Made by a program: the position numbers and the translations under genes. From assembly GCF_010731115.1 (NCBI RefSeq), contig NZ_AP022616.1:4898001-4962000 (forward strand): a stretch of 64,000 nucleotides of DNA, in the 5' to 3' direction. Positions 41,811-50,365 of the stretch are shown in pieces. Source of the DNA: Mycolicibacterium phocaicum (GTDB taxonomy: Bacteria; Actinomycetota; Actinomycetes; Mycobacteriales; Mycobacteriaceae). Numbering within the stretch: position 1 is the first letter of the stretch; each line of letters opens with the position of its first letter. Under the pieces are notes generated by a model. It was given only the letters and a program-made list of their open reading frames with translations. It searched no databases and was not told the DNA's origin.

Positions 41811-44800
41811 CAGATCCGCCGCTCCGCGTCGAGCAGCGGCTGCCACAGCCGGGACGCGTACGCCCCCAGGCGCGTGGTCTCGCCCCGGATGGCGACCTCG
41901 TCGGGCCGCGGCGGGTCGAGCAGCACCTGCAACGGCGCGGCCGCACCCCAGACCTCCACGTGCTCGGCGCCGTCCTTCTCGAACCGCCACTCCGACTCGG
42001 CGCCCCGCTCCGGCACCGGATCGTCGAATTGGCGTGCCCGCGCCCATTCCAGCGACGTCTTCAACGGCAGGGGCAGCGGTTCGCGGCGGCCCGCGTCGTA
42101 GATCGCAACCAGGTCGCGCAACACCGAGAGCGGTTGCTCCGGCGGCTGATAACCCATGGCCTGCACGCCGCCGCGCGGACCGCGGCCGATACAGTACGCC
42201 TCCCACTCGCGCTCCGGGGCACCCGCCGCCAGCGCCACCAGGGTGACCCAGGCCTGCAGCCGGTGCTTGGCGCCCAGCTTCGAATAGGTGACCGTCACGG
42301 TGCGGTCCTGCCACAGCGGAGCGACGGTGCCGGTGAGCCGGCGACCCTGACCCAGGTCGACACCGACGTCCAGCGCGCTCGCCTCGCCTCGCTGCAACGA
42401 CCGCGCGGCCGTCGCCAGTTCGAGTGCCTCGCCGCGGATTTCGTTCGCCTGACGCCAGCCGAGCCGGCCCGGCGGCAGCGTGCCGCGCCGCCACTCCGCG
42501 CCGATCACGAAGTCCGGATCCCGGCCGATCTTCAGGTCGTCCAGCATGCGTTCCCCGACCGCCCACTTACCGAGTCCGTCGATGGCGACCGGGATGGCAT
42601 CGGACAATTCGTCGGCATCCCACGGCAGCGTGTAGTCCAGCGCCTGGAAGAACCCCTTCACCGGGTTGGCGAAGAACCTCAGCAGTTCGGCGAGTTCGAC
42701 GTCACCGCACGGTGATTCGTCCAGCGGCCCGTCGATCAGCCGTGGCTTCGGCCGGCGCTCGCCGAGGACGGCCCTGGCGCCGCGGAGCGCTGCCGGGTCG
42801 TAGGTGAACGGCCGGTCGGGGACCAGCCGGTCGCGCGCGACGGTGCGAACATCGAAGGGCTGCAACGGGTGATCGGCCACGATACGGTCCCGGACCGGTT
42901 CGGTCGTGGTCCGATCCAGCGCGTCGAGCAACTCCTGCACCGGGACCGCGGGCGGCCGGTGCTCACCGGAGTGCTCGTCGGTGCCGGTGTAGGTGATGAC
43001 CAGGGTGTCGGTGGCCGAGCAGATCGCATCGAGCAGCAACTGCCGGTCCTCCGAACGGATGTCGCGTTCCCCCGTGAGCGGACGACGGGCCAGGACGTCG
43101 TCGCCGTCGGCGATGTTGGTGCGCGGAAACACGCCGTCGTCGAGGCCGACCAGGCACACCACGCGGTGCGGCACCGAGCGCATCGGGACCATGGTGCACA
43201 CCGTCAGCGTGCCGGTGCGGAAGTTGGCGCGGGTGGGACGGCCGGCCAGTTGCCGCTGCAGCAGGGACCGCACGTCGGGTAGCCGCAGCGTCGTGCCGGA
43301 CCGAGAGCCCGCGTGCGCCAACACTTTCGCGAGTTCACGGTCGAGTTGCGCCTGCTGCCACTGCTCGTCGGGACCGACCCGCGTGAGCTGCGCGATGCCC
43401 TCGCGCAGCACCTCGACCCAGCTCTCCAGCGGTTGCGCGCCGGCGAGCCGGTCGACGACGCCGCGCAACCGCTGCACGTATTCGGCCAGCCGGCCGGCCA
43501 GTTCCACGCGGTTCGAGTCGACGTCGTCGAGCGGCAGCGCGGTGCCCAGCCAATTTTGTGAATCGTCGGACATCGCGGCGCCGACCAGCAGCCGGTCGAC
43601 CCCGAACTGCCAGGTGTTCTGCGGGTAGCGCTGTAGCGCGTACGGAGTGCGGTGCGCCGCGTCGAAACCCCACCGAATGCCTGCTGCACCAACCCATTCG
43701 GTGAGGTCCACCAGATCGTCGTCGGCCCAGGCGAAGCGCCGGCGCACCGGCTCGCTGTGCGCCAGGCTCAGCACCGCACTGGCGGTGGCCCGGCCGTCGG
43801 CGATGTCGAGCAGTTCGGCCAGCACGCCGAGCAGGGGATTGGTCTGGGTCAGCGCGCGGTCTGCCAACCGGACCCGCAGGCTCTGGGCCGGATGGCCGAG
43901 ATCGGCATGCTCACCCGCACCGAACGCGGCGGTGATCAGTGGCGCGTAGGTTTCGATGTCGGGGCACATCACCAGGATGTCGCGCGGCTGCAGCGTTTCG
44001 TCGTCATCGAGCAGGCCCAGCAGCACGTCGCGCAGGACATCGATCTGCCGGGCCGCGCCGTGACAGCGATGGATCTGCACGGACCGGTCGGCCTTCGCGA
44101 GCCGCCGCTGACCGGGCCGGACCTCGTCGGCCGAGATGTCGGACTGCAGCCGGCCCAGCAGCGTGTCCGGGAATCCGGTGCGGGGATGGAACTGATCGGT
44201 CTGGGCGGCGGGCAGGCCGCGTTGCAGCTCCCGCAGATCACGGCCGAGGGTCTGCAGCAGCGGGTGCCCCACCCGCGACCGGCTGATGTCGACGCGCCGC
44301 GGCTCCTGACCGCGCAGCTCGGCCAACGCCTGCCACAGCGGGTCGCTGGGATGCGGCAGCCACAGGTGCAGATCGTGGTGGGTGGCCAGGGCGCCGAGCA
44401 GTTCGAGGTCGGCCGCCAGCAACCGGGTGTGCCCGAACAGGGACAGTCGCGGCGGTAGTTCCGACGGCGAATTGGCCAGCCGGGCAAGGGTTTTCGATTG
44501 TCGAATCGGGGGTGGATCGGCGTCGATACGTTCGGCCGTCGCGCGCCACAGGTGCGGTTGCCAGCACAGGTCGTCGTCCAGCCGGCCGCCCGCGCCGTCG
44601 GAGTCGCCGCCCGCCAGCCAGTCGGCGAGCATCGCCGGCCGGGCTTTGGCGTAGGTGTCGAACAGGCCCGCCAGCCGCCGGGCCACCGCGTATCGACGGC
44701 CCTGCCGCAGCTGGGTTTCCTCCGGGTTGCCCAGCGCGGTGTAGCCGAGGTGCGCGGCGAGGGTGTCCGCCCATGGGGTGTCTGCGCCCAGTTCGTCGAG

Positions 44801-45100
44801 CACTTCCAGCAGCGGCCACACCAGGGCGTCGGGCTCCCACGGATTGTCGTCCACAGTGCCCGTGATCTCGGCGAGAAGCGATGTGGGGGAGCGGAATTCG
44901 ATGCCCGCGCACACGCCGTCGCGCGCCGTGCCGGTGCCGAGCACATGGGACAGCTGCTGGCTGAGCCAGCGTTCCATACCGCGTGCGGACACCAGCACCA
45001 GCTCGGCGGCGAACGGGTCGGTCAGCGGTTCGGCGAGCAGCGCACCCAGCCCGGCGGCCAGCGCGCCGGTGTCTTCGGCTCGGTGCAGGTGTAGCGCCAT
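41810..45100 (-). CDS. recC: exodeoxyribonuclease V subunit gamma
   Basis: RecC, 1096 residues, the subunit that splits the DNA duplex and, in E. coli, recognises Chi. It starts MALHLHRAEDTGALAAGLGALLAEPLTDPFAAELVLVSARGMERWLSQQLSHVLG, the usual RecC N-terminus; ILVMCPDIETYAPLITAAF and the C-terminal DDGVFPRTNIADGDD region are also characteristic. First gene of the recC-recB-recD operon, 47 bases from echA3. Confidence 0.93.
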   Translation of the reverse strand: MALHLHRAEDTGALAAGLGALLAEPLTDPFAAELVLVSARGMERWLSQQLSHVLGTGTARDGVCAGIEFRSPTSLLAEITGTVDDNPWEPDALVWPLLEVLDELGADTPWADTLAAHLGYTALGNPEETQLRQGRRYAVARRLAGLFDTYAKARPAMLADWLAGGDSDGAGGRLDDDLCWQPHLWRATAERIDADPPPIRQSKTLARLANSPSELPPRLSLFGHTRLLAADLELLGALATHHDLHLWLPHPSDPLWQALAELRGQEPRRVDISRSRVGHPLLQTLGRDLRELQRGLPAAQTDQFHPRTGFPDTLLGRLQSDISADEVRPGQRRLAKADRSVQIHRCHGAARQIDVLRDVLLGLLDDDETLQPRDILVMCPDIETYAPLITAAFGAGEHADLGHPAQSLRVRLADRALTQTNPLLGVLAELLDIADGRATASAVLSLAHSEPVRRRFAWADDDLVDLTEWVGAAGIRWGFDAAHRTPYALQRYPQNTWQFGVDRLLVGAAMSDDSQNWLGTALPLDDVDSNRVELAGRLAEYVQRLRGVVDRLAGAQPLESWVEVLREGIAQLTRVGPDEQWQQAQLDRELAKVLAHAGSRSGTTLRLPDVRSLLQRQLAGRPTRANFRTGTLTVCTMVPMRSVPHRVVCLVGLDDGVFPRTNIADGDDVLARRPLTGERDIRSEDRQLLLDAICSATDTLVITYTGTDEHSGEHRPPAVPVQELLDALDRTTTEPVRDRIVADHPLQPFDVRTVARDRLVPDRPFTYDPAALRGARAVLGERRPKPRLIDGPLDESPCGDVELAELLRFFANPVKGFFQALDYTLPWDADELSDAIPVAIDGLGKWAVGERMLDDLKIGRDPDFVIGAEWRRGTLPPGRLGWRQANEIRGEALELATAARSLQRGEASALDVGVDLGQGRRLTGTVAPLWQDRTVTVTYSKLGAKHRLQAWVTLVALAAGAPEREWEAYCIGRGPRGGVQAMGYQPPEQPLSVLRDLVAIYDAGRREPLPLPLKTSLEWARARQFDDPVPERGAESEWRFEKDGAEHVEVWGAAAPLQVLLDPPRPDEVAIRGETTRLGAYASRLWQPLLDAERRI

Positions 45101-45147
45101 CGGACCACCCTAGGTCGGGGCACCGACAGCGTCGTCGAGGTGTGGCG

Positions 45148-45846
45148 TTACCCGCCGAACTCGGCGGCCAGGCCGTCGATGCCGGCCTGGATCGCGGCGA
45201 GCCCAGCGGCGCGCGCCTTGAGCTTGCTGGCCAGGTGGTGCTGGGTGTGCAGCGTCGCGGCGAATCCGGCGGCCACCTCCTGGGCACGGCTCAGCACGTC
45301 CTCCGGCGCCACGACCTCGTCCAGCCAGCCGCCGGCGCGCGCCTCGTCACCGGTGAACGTCGCGGCCAGGCCGACCGCCCGCTGGAAGGCCGAATTGGTC
45401 AGCCGCATCCGCAGGATTTCGATACAGGACTGCGGCACCGTCATGCCGATGGCCACCTCGTTGGCCTGGCAGCGGGTCTTCTCGGAACCGATGCGGTGGT
45501 CCCCGGAGCACAGCAGGAACGATCCGCCGGCGACGGCCGGTCCGGTGGCAGCGACCACCACGGGGACGGGGAAGCGCAGGATCCGGTCCATCAGCTCGAT
45601 GCCGCCGCGCAGCATGGCGAACCCGGCCGCCGCGTCTCCGGAGCCGAAGATGGCGAGGTCGAAACCGGCACTGAGCACCCGGTTGTTGCCGGCCAAAACG
45701 ATCGCCTTGACGTCGTCGGCCTGCTCGGCCTGGTCCAGCGCGGCGTGGATGTTCTGCTGCATCGTCGGGCTCAGGACATTGACCTTGCCGTCGTCCAGCG
45801 TGATCGTGGCGACCGCGTCGGTCACCGAGTAGCTGACGGTGCTCAT
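45148..45846 (-). CDS. echA3: enoyl-CoA hydratase/isomerase (crotonase) family protein
   Basis: A 232-residue crotonase-fold enzyme, shorter than typical enoyl-CoA hydratases (about 260). The oxyanion-hole segment NRVLSAGFDLAIFGSG and GPAVAGGSFLLCSGDHRI are clear; the canonical catalytic Glu pair is not evident, so it may be an isomerase or hydrolase. Symbol taken from the syntenic M. tuberculosis Rv0632c beside recC. Its ATG at 45846 is preceded by a GGGAGAG ribosome-binding site. Role in fatty-acid metabolism is inferred only. Confidence 0.82.
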   Translation of the reverse strand: MSTVSYSVTDAVATITLDDGKVNVLSPTMQQNIHAALDQAEQADDVKAIVLAGNNRVLSAGFDLAIFGSGDAAAGFAMLRGGIELMDRILRFPVPVVVAATGPAVAGGSFLLCSGDHRIGSEKTRCQANEVAIGMTVPQSCIEILRMRLTNSAFQRAVGLAATFTGDEARAGGWLDEVVAPEDVLSRAQEVAAGFAATLHTQHHLASKLKARAAGLAAIQAGIDGLAAEFGG

Positions 45847-45916
45847 GGGCTCTCCCTGCGTTGGGAACAGATTCGCGCTGATGTTACTCGGCGGTAGCCC
45901 AGCTGGATTTGCCCAG

Positions 45917-46753
45917 TCAGTGGACGGCGTTGCGGTGCCGGCCCTTCGGGCCGTCGTCGAACCACTGGATTTCCAGTTCGGTGGTCTCGTCGGCTGCGCG
46001 GCTGCGCCACCGGTCCTGCGTCTCCCGGACCGCCCGGTTCATCCGGTCGATCTCGGCGCGGAAGACGTCGGGCTGCGTCTCCTTGGAGGCGTAGTGGAAG
46101 TACGTCAGCACGCTGCGCAGCAGCTCGAGCTTCTGCTTCTCGCGCTTGGCGAGGTCGTGCGTCGTCATGAGCTCCAACCGCTGCACCGGCTGCAGCGCGG
46201 CCCAGTCGAGCACCGCCTTCGACTCGAACTCTCGGGGCTTGCGCCCGAACCGCGACTTCTTGCCCTGCGCCGGCGCCGGCATGTCGTAGTAGGTGAGCGT
46301 CCCCTCGAACCGGGAGCGGATGGACCCGCCCAGCTCCTCGCGGCTGATCGCCGAGTCCCAGATGGTTCGCCACTCCTGCCCCGGAGCCAGGATCGAGAGT
46401 TCGCTGGGCAGTCGCAGCTCGGTGACGTCGAGTTCGCCGTCGTGGTCGGAATCCTCATAGATGGCGACCGTCGGATGATTGGTGAAATCGAACGAGATGT
46501 TGTGCGCCGCCGTCTGCCCGAAGTTGCGGACGACCAGCTCGATCAGATGCCAGTCCGACGCGTGCGGCTCCATGAACATGGTCACCTGCGGGCGAACCTG
46601 ATCCTGTTTGAGCTGGCGATTCTTGGAGAGCTGGCGGTTCACCGCGATCAGTACGACGATGCCGAACGCCAGGGCGGCCCACGCCGCGATGGCCAGCCAG
46701 CTGCCTGATCCCAGACCTGTCAGGTCGTCCCAGCGTCGAGATATCCAGTCCAC
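45917..46753 (-). CDS. membrane-anchored hypothetical protein (Rv0633c-like position)
   Basis: A 278-residue protein with one N-terminal helix (about residues 19-38, SWLAIAAWAALAFGIVVLIAV) followed by a cytoplasmic or wall-side soluble domain with many charged residues and a C-terminal coiled-coil-like part (KREKQKLELLRSVLTYF). It occupies the place of Rv0633c next to echA3 in M. tuberculosis. No known domain. Unknown function. Confidence 0.75.
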   Translation of the reverse strand: MDWISRRWDDLTGLGSGSWLAIAAWAALAFGIVVLIAVNRQLSKNRQLKQDQVRPQVTMFMEPHASDWHLIELVVRNFGQTAAHNISFDFTNHPTVAIYEDSDHDGELDVTELRLPSELSILAPGQEWRTIWDSAISREELGGSIRSRFEGTLTYYDMPAPAQGKKSRFGRKPREFESKAVLDWAALQPVQRLELMTTHDLAKREKQKLELLRSVLTYFHYASKETQPDVFRAEIDRMNRAVRETQDRWRSRAADETTELEIQWFDDGPKGRHRNAVH

Positions 46754-46854
46754 CGCGCCATCCAGTCGTCAAGTCACCGATCGGTTTAATCCGACACTGA
46801 GACTAATATTCGCTGGTTGACTTGTACAACGGAGAGCGAAAGGTAGCTGCGCCG

Positions 46855-47568
46855 CTACCCGCCCATCAGCATGCGCCACTGATCCAGGTCGCGTGCCCGG
46901 TAGACGTAGTTGGTGCGACGGACGTCGTCGAGCGGCGCGCTGGGTTCGGCCGAATACCAGTGTCCGGGGAAGACCGTCGGGTCACCGGGCAACGCGGCCA
47001 GCGCCTGCAGGCTGCGGAACATGTCGTCGACGTTCCCGCCCGGGAAATCGGTGCGGCCACAGCCCTCCAGGAACAGCGTGTCGCCGGCCACCAATCGGCC
47101 GTCGAGCAGGAAGCACTGGCTGCCGGGAGTGTGTCCGGGGGTGTGCAGCAGCTCGATCGGCACGGACCCGACCTGCACGACGTCGCCGTGCTGGTGGGAC
47201 GTCAACTCCGATGGCGCGATGCCGGTGACCCGCGATACCCAGTCCGCCTCATGGGCGTTGACGTGCACCGGCACGCTGACCCGCTCCAGCAGCTCGGCCA
47301 GCCCCTTGAGCTCGAAGCCCATCATCGAGCCGCCGACATGGTCGGGGTGGTGGTGGGTGACGAGCACGCCCGACAGGTGCATGCCGTCGCCCTCGAGGAC
47401 GTCGACCAGATCCCCCGCGGCGTAGGCCGGGTCGACCACCACGCAGTCGCCGGTCTCCCGGTCGCCGATGAGGTAGGCGAAGTTGCGCATCTGCGCCGCG
47501 ATCGGATCGGTCGCCGCGAAGTCGCGGCCGGCGAGCAACTGGCGGAAATACAGGCGGTCGTCAGGCAT
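46855..47568 (-). CDS. MBL-fold hydrolase, probable glyoxalase II
   Basis: Metallo-beta-lactamase-fold hydrolase of 237 residues, corresponding to Rv0634c. Metal ligands are in VTHHHPDHVGG, then HTPGHTPGSQC, DTLFLEGCGRTDFPGG and the last His in VFPGHWYS. Likely hydrolyses S-lactoyl-glutathione or a mycothiol-type thioester in methylglyoxal detoxification; the exact thiol is unproven. The ATG at 47568 faces the repeat-flanked nuclease gene. Confidence 0.87.
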   Translation of the reverse strand: MPDDRLYFRQLLAGRDFAATDPIAAQMRNFAYLIGDRETGDCVVVDPAYAAGDLVDVLEGDGMHLSGVLVTHHHPDHVGGSMMGFELKGLAELLERVSVPVHVNAHEADWVSRVTGIAPSELTSHQHGDVVQVGSVPIELLHTPGHTPGSQCFLLDGRLVAGDTLFLEGCGRTDFPGGNVDDMFRSLQALAALPGDPTVFPGHWYSAEPSAPLDDVRRTNYVYRARDLDQWRMLMGG

Positions 47569-47604
47569 GCCGACAGCCTAGGAGGGTGGTCCGCCCGCGT
47601 TGAA

Positions 47605-47658
47605 GTGCGTGGCTTCAATCTCGTGGTGCCCCATCGCGCGCCGATTGAAGCCACGTAC
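47605..47658. repeat. hairpin repeat, upstream copy
   Basis: CGTGGCTTCAATC (47608-47620) and GATTGAAGCCACG (47643-47655) are perfect inverted complements, extending to 16 bp with one G-T pair, around a 22-base loop. A half-site, GATTGAAGTGACGGAT, lies at 47715-47730. The same two 13-base arms recur at 48742-48798 on the far side of the neighbouring nuclease-like gene. Confidence 0.85.
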
Positions 47659-47834
47659 CGATTTCGGGTGCGCGGCGTCCCTGACATCAGTCGGGAGCCG
47701 TCGGTCGGCTTGCTGATTGAAGTGACGGATTTCGCGCCCGCCGGGCAATCCACAGTGCGGATTTCATCCACAGAGCGAACTCGGCGGCGCGGTTCGGGCA
47801 CGGCGGTGTCGGCCATTGTCGACAACATCGCGCC

Positions 47835-48674
47835 ATGGGGGTTTTCATCGGCAGCGAGGCACTGGCCGCGGGGAAGGTCACCCGCAACGACCTGCGGCGG
47901 CACTACCGGCGCATGTTCCCGGACATATACGGACCCGCCGAGCCCACCGTCCGAGACCGTGCGCGCGGTGCGTGGTTGTGGTCCGGCCGGCGCGGCGTCG
48001 TCGCCGGCGTGGCGGCGTCGGCGCTGCACTGGGCGAAATACGTCGACGACGACGTCCCGATCGAGATGCTGTGGACGAATGGTCACCCGCCGAAGGGCTT
48101 GATCGCCCGGAACGAGTCGTACAAGGCGGACGAGGTCACCACCTATGACGGCATTCCGGTCACCACGCCGGCGCGGACGATCTTCGACCTGGGTCGCCAC
48201 CTCGACCGCGACGAGGCGGTCGCGCGGATCGACGCATTGCTGTGGGTGGGCAGGGTCGGCTTGCGTGATGTTCAACCGATCGCTGCGCGGTATCCGTGGG
48301 CGCGCGGTCTCGAACAGCTCCGGATTGCTCTGGAGCTGGCAGACTGCGGCGCCGAGTCGCCGCCAGAGACGCGCGTGCGGTTGCTCCTCACCGACGCGGG
48401 TATGCGCCCGGCCGACACCCAGATCCCGGTTCATGACGGCAATCGCTTGATCACCAAGTTCGACATGGGCTGGAAGCACCTTCTGGTCGGGGTGCAATAC
48501 GACGGAGGTCACCACCAGACCGATCGCGAGCAGTACGTCCGCGACCTGAAGGCGTTGCGCAAGCTGGAAGCGCTGAACTGGATCGTCATCAGGGTCATCA
48601 ACGAGGACACCGACGATGACGTCCTGGCCCGGGTGGCGGCAGCCTTGTACCGCCGTGGGTGGCGGGCGGCGTAG
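47835..48674 (+). CDS. AbiEi-like / DUF559 (PD-(D/E)XK-like) protein, 279 aa
   Basis: N-terminal part (about 1-70, MGVFIGSEALAAGKVTRNDLRRHYRRMFPDIY...RARGAWLWSGRRGVVAGVAAS) resembles the antitoxin-like winged-helix domain of AbiEi proteins, and the C-terminal part resembles DUF559/Vsr-type nucleases: SPPETRVRLLLTDAG, then KFDMGWKHLLVGVQYDGGHHQTDREQYVRDLKALRKLEALNW, giving an E...D...VQYDG pattern. Length 279. Such genes are multicopy in many actinobacteria. It is flanked on both sides by identical hairpin repeats and has no operon partner, which suggests a mobile or selfish unit. Confidence 0.75.
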   Translation: MGVFIGSEALAAGKVTRNDLRRHYRRMFPDIYGPAEPTVRDRARGAWLWSGRRGVVAGVAASALHWAKYVDDDVPIEMLWTNGHPPKGLIARNESYKADEVTTYDGIPVTTPARTIFDLGRHLDRDEAVARIDALLWVGRVGLRDVQPIAARYPWARGLEQLRIALELADCGAESPPETRVRLLLTDAGMRPADTQIPVHDGNRLITKFDMGWKHLLVGVQYDGGHHQTDREQYVRDLKALRKLEALNWIVIRVINEDTDDDVLARVAAALYRRGWRAA

Positions 48675-48675
48675 A

Positions 48676-48735
48676 AGTACCTGAGCTCAATCAGCACGTC
48701 TGGGTCGGGCGGGCGGTTGAGCCCAGGGACCGTTT
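48676..48735. repeat. divergent hairpin unit immediately after the nuclease-like gene
   Basis: GAAGTACCTGAGCTCAATC (starting about 48674) and GGTTGAGCCCAGGGACC (about 48715-48731) form a stem CCTGAGCTCAATC versus CCTGGGCTCAACC with three differences. It has the same layout as the two exact copies (GAAGTRC leader, arms ending CAATC / GATTG), so it looks like a decayed member of the same repeat. Confidence 0.6.
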
Positions 48736-48805
48736 CAACGCTGCAGAAGTACGTGGCTTCAATCGCGCGTGACGAAGTACGGCGTGATTGAAGCCACGGA
48801 TTTTC
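48735..48805. repeat. hairpin repeat, downstream copy
   Basis: Arms CGTGGCTTCAATC (48742-48754) and GATTGAAGCCACG (48786-48798), identical to the upstream pair at 47608-47655, with a 31-base loop. The leader GAAGTACGT also matches. The surrounding region 48675-49040 holds no gene apart from these repeats and a tRNA promoter. Confidence 0.85.
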
Positions 48806-48955
48806 GTCACCTGATTTCCGTGCTGACCGGGACGCCGGCTGGGCGGGGTTGTCGGCAGCGTCGCGTCGTGGCGTGGCAGAAGCCGAGCAGAATCCGGGAG
48901 CAGACCCGTGGCAACGCGCCTGAATGAGTCAAAATAGTGGGATTGAGCTGCCGTT

Positions 48956-48985
48956 TTGGCAGGTGAAACAGCGAGACGGTAACCT
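48956..48985 (+). promoter_or_regulatory. promoter of the tRNA-Thr/tRNA-Met/rpmG/had transcript
   Basis: TTGGCA (48956-48961), an 18-base spacer and TAACCT (48980-48985) resemble a SigA promoter. The tRNA-Thr gene starts 56 bases downstream. The stretch between the downstream hairpin repeat and this promoter shows no gene. Confidence 0.55.
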
Positions 48986-49040
48986 CTTTAAGGCCCACGG
49001 GGTAGACGGTCGTAACCGGCAGTTCGAAACCGAGGGTCAG

Positions 49041-49113
49041 GCCCCCTTAGCTCAGTCGGCAGAGCGTTTCCATGGTAAGGAAAAGGTCAACGGTTCGATT
49101 CCGTTAGGGGGCT
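49041..49113 (+). tRNA. tRNA-Thr (GGT)
   Basis: Acceptor GCCCCCT (49041-49047) with AGGGGGC (49106-49112). Anticodon loop ATGGTAA with GGT at 49074-49076, flanked by TTTCC/GGAAA. T arm AACGGTTCGATTCCGTT. 73 bases, no encoded CCA. Confidence 0.95.
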
Positions 49114-49180
49114 CGGTGGACATATGGCGAGCGGAGCGACGGAAGTAAAAATCCGCCGCTGCGCCGCCTGTGTCTGTCGG

Positions 49181-49257
49181 GGCGGTGTAGCTCAGCTGGT
49201 TAGAGCGCACGACTCATAATCGTGAGGTCGGGAGATCGAGCCTCCCCACCGCTACCA
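49181..49257 (+). tRNA. tRNA-Met (CAT)
   Basis: Acceptor GGCGGTG (49181-49187) with CACCGCT (49247-49253, first pair G-U), anticodon loop CTCATAA with CAT at 49215-49217, D arm AGCTCAGCTGGTTAGAGC. Ends with encoded CCA at 49255-49257. The lack of an unpaired first base points to elongator rather than initiator tRNA. Confidence 0.93.
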
Positions 49258-49292
49258 GCACAACAGAGATTCGAAGCGAAAGAGGCGAAGAC

Positions 49293-49460
49293 GTGGCGTC
49301 GAGTACCGACGTACGGCCGAAGATCACCTTGGCCTGCGAGGTGTGCAAGCACCGTAACTACATCACCAAGAAGAACCGTCGCAACGACCCGGATCGTCTT
49401 GAGATCAAGAAGTTCTGCCCTAACTGCGGTACGCACCAGCCGCACAAAGAGTCGCGTTAG
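49293..49460 (+). CDS. rpmG: 50S ribosomal protein L33
   Basis: A 55-residue ribosomal protein starting [28 protein letters not shown] and ending [16 protein letters not shown]. It keeps the four cysteines (CEVC and CPNC) of the zinc-binding L33 type, as opposed to the cysteine-free zinc-starvation paralogue. GTG start after AGAGGCGAAG. Located between tRNA-Met and hadA as in M. tuberculosis (rpmG2). Confidence 0.95.
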
Positions 49461-49469
49461 CCACTCGCC

Positions 49470-49949
49470 GTGGGTCTGGCGGACATTGTCGGTTTCCACT
49501 ACCGGCATCCCGAGTGCTATGAGGTCGGGCGCGAGAAGATCCGTGAGCACGCGATCGCCGTTCAGAACGACGACGCGTCCTTCTACACGGAGTCTGCCGC
49601 GGCCGAGCTCGGCTACGACGTGCTGCTGGCGCCGCTGACTTTCATCAGCATCTTCGGCTACCAAGCGCAGCTCGCGATGTTCGGCGCGGCCGGTATCGCC
49701 ATCTCGGACGCCCAGATCGTCCATGTGGATCAATCGCTGAAGTTTATGCAGCCCATCAAAGCGGGCGACAAGCTTTACTGCGACGTGTACGTCGACTCGT
49801 TCCGGCGGGCACACGGCACCGACATCGTCGTGAACAAGAACATCATCACGAACGATCGCGGTGAGGTTGTGCAGGAGGCCTACACGACCCTGGCGGGTCG
49901 GTCGGCTGATGAGGACGGACAGGGAGGATTCTCAGATGGCGCTTCGTGA
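49470..49949 (+). CDS. hadA: (3R)-hydroxyacyl-ACP dehydratase subunit HadA
   Basis: Hot-dog-fold, substrate-binding subunit of the FAS-II dehydratase of mycolic acid elongation. 159 residues beginning MGLADIVGFHYRHPECYEVGREKIREHA. HadA pairs with HadB, which carries the catalytic residues, as HadAB for early elongation. The GTG lies nine bases after the rpmG stop, and the hadB start overlaps its end by 14 bases. HadA is the site tied to thiacetazone and isoxyl action in M. tuberculosis. Confidence 0.95.
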   Translation: MGLADIVGFHYRHPECYEVGREKIREHAIAVQNDDASFYTESAAAELGYDVLLAPLTFISIFGYQAQLAMFGAAGIAISDAQIVHVDQSLKFMQPIKAGDKLYCDVYVDSFRRAHGTDIVVNKNIITNDRGEVVQEAYTTLAGRSADEDGQGGFSDGAS

Positions 49950-50364
49950 GTTCAGTTCGGTCAAGGTCGGCGACGAGCTGCCCGAGAAGATCATCAAGCT
50001 GACCCGGCAGGACCTGGTCAACTACGCCGGCGTTTCCGGCGACCTGAACCCGATCCACTGGGACGACGAGATCGCCAAGCAGGTCGGTCTGGACACCGCC
50101 ATCGCGCACGGCATGCTGACCATGGGCCTCGGCGGCGGCTTCATCACCAACTGGGTCGGTGACCCGGCTGCCGTGACCGAATACAACGTCCGCTTCACTG
50201 CGGTGGTCCCGGTGCCCAACGACGGCGTCGGCGCCGAGCTGGTCTTCAGCGGCCGCGTGAAGTCGGTCGACGAGGAAGCCAAGTCGGTGACGATCGCCCT
50301 TTCTGCTACTACCGGCGGAAAGAAGATCTTCGGCCGCGCCGTCGCGACCGCGAAGTTGGCCTGA
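49936..50364 (+). CDS. hadB: (3R)-hydroxyacyl-ACP dehydratase catalytic subunit HadB
   Basis: Catalytic hot-dog subunit shared by HadAB and HadBC. 142 residues, with hydratase-2 catalytic residues D36 and H41 in SGDLNPIHWDDEIAKQVGLDTAIAHGM. The ATG at 49936 is inside the end of hadA and preceded by GGGAGGA. hadC starts two bases after its stop. Confidence 0.95.
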   Translation: MALREFSSVKVGDELPEKIIKLTRQDLVNYAGVSGDLNPIHWDDEIAKQVGLDTAIAHGMLTMGLGGGFITNWVGDPAAVTEYNVRFTAVVPVPNDGVGAELVFSGRVKSVDEEAKSVTIALSATTGGKKIFGRAVATAKLA

Positions 50365-50365
50365 C

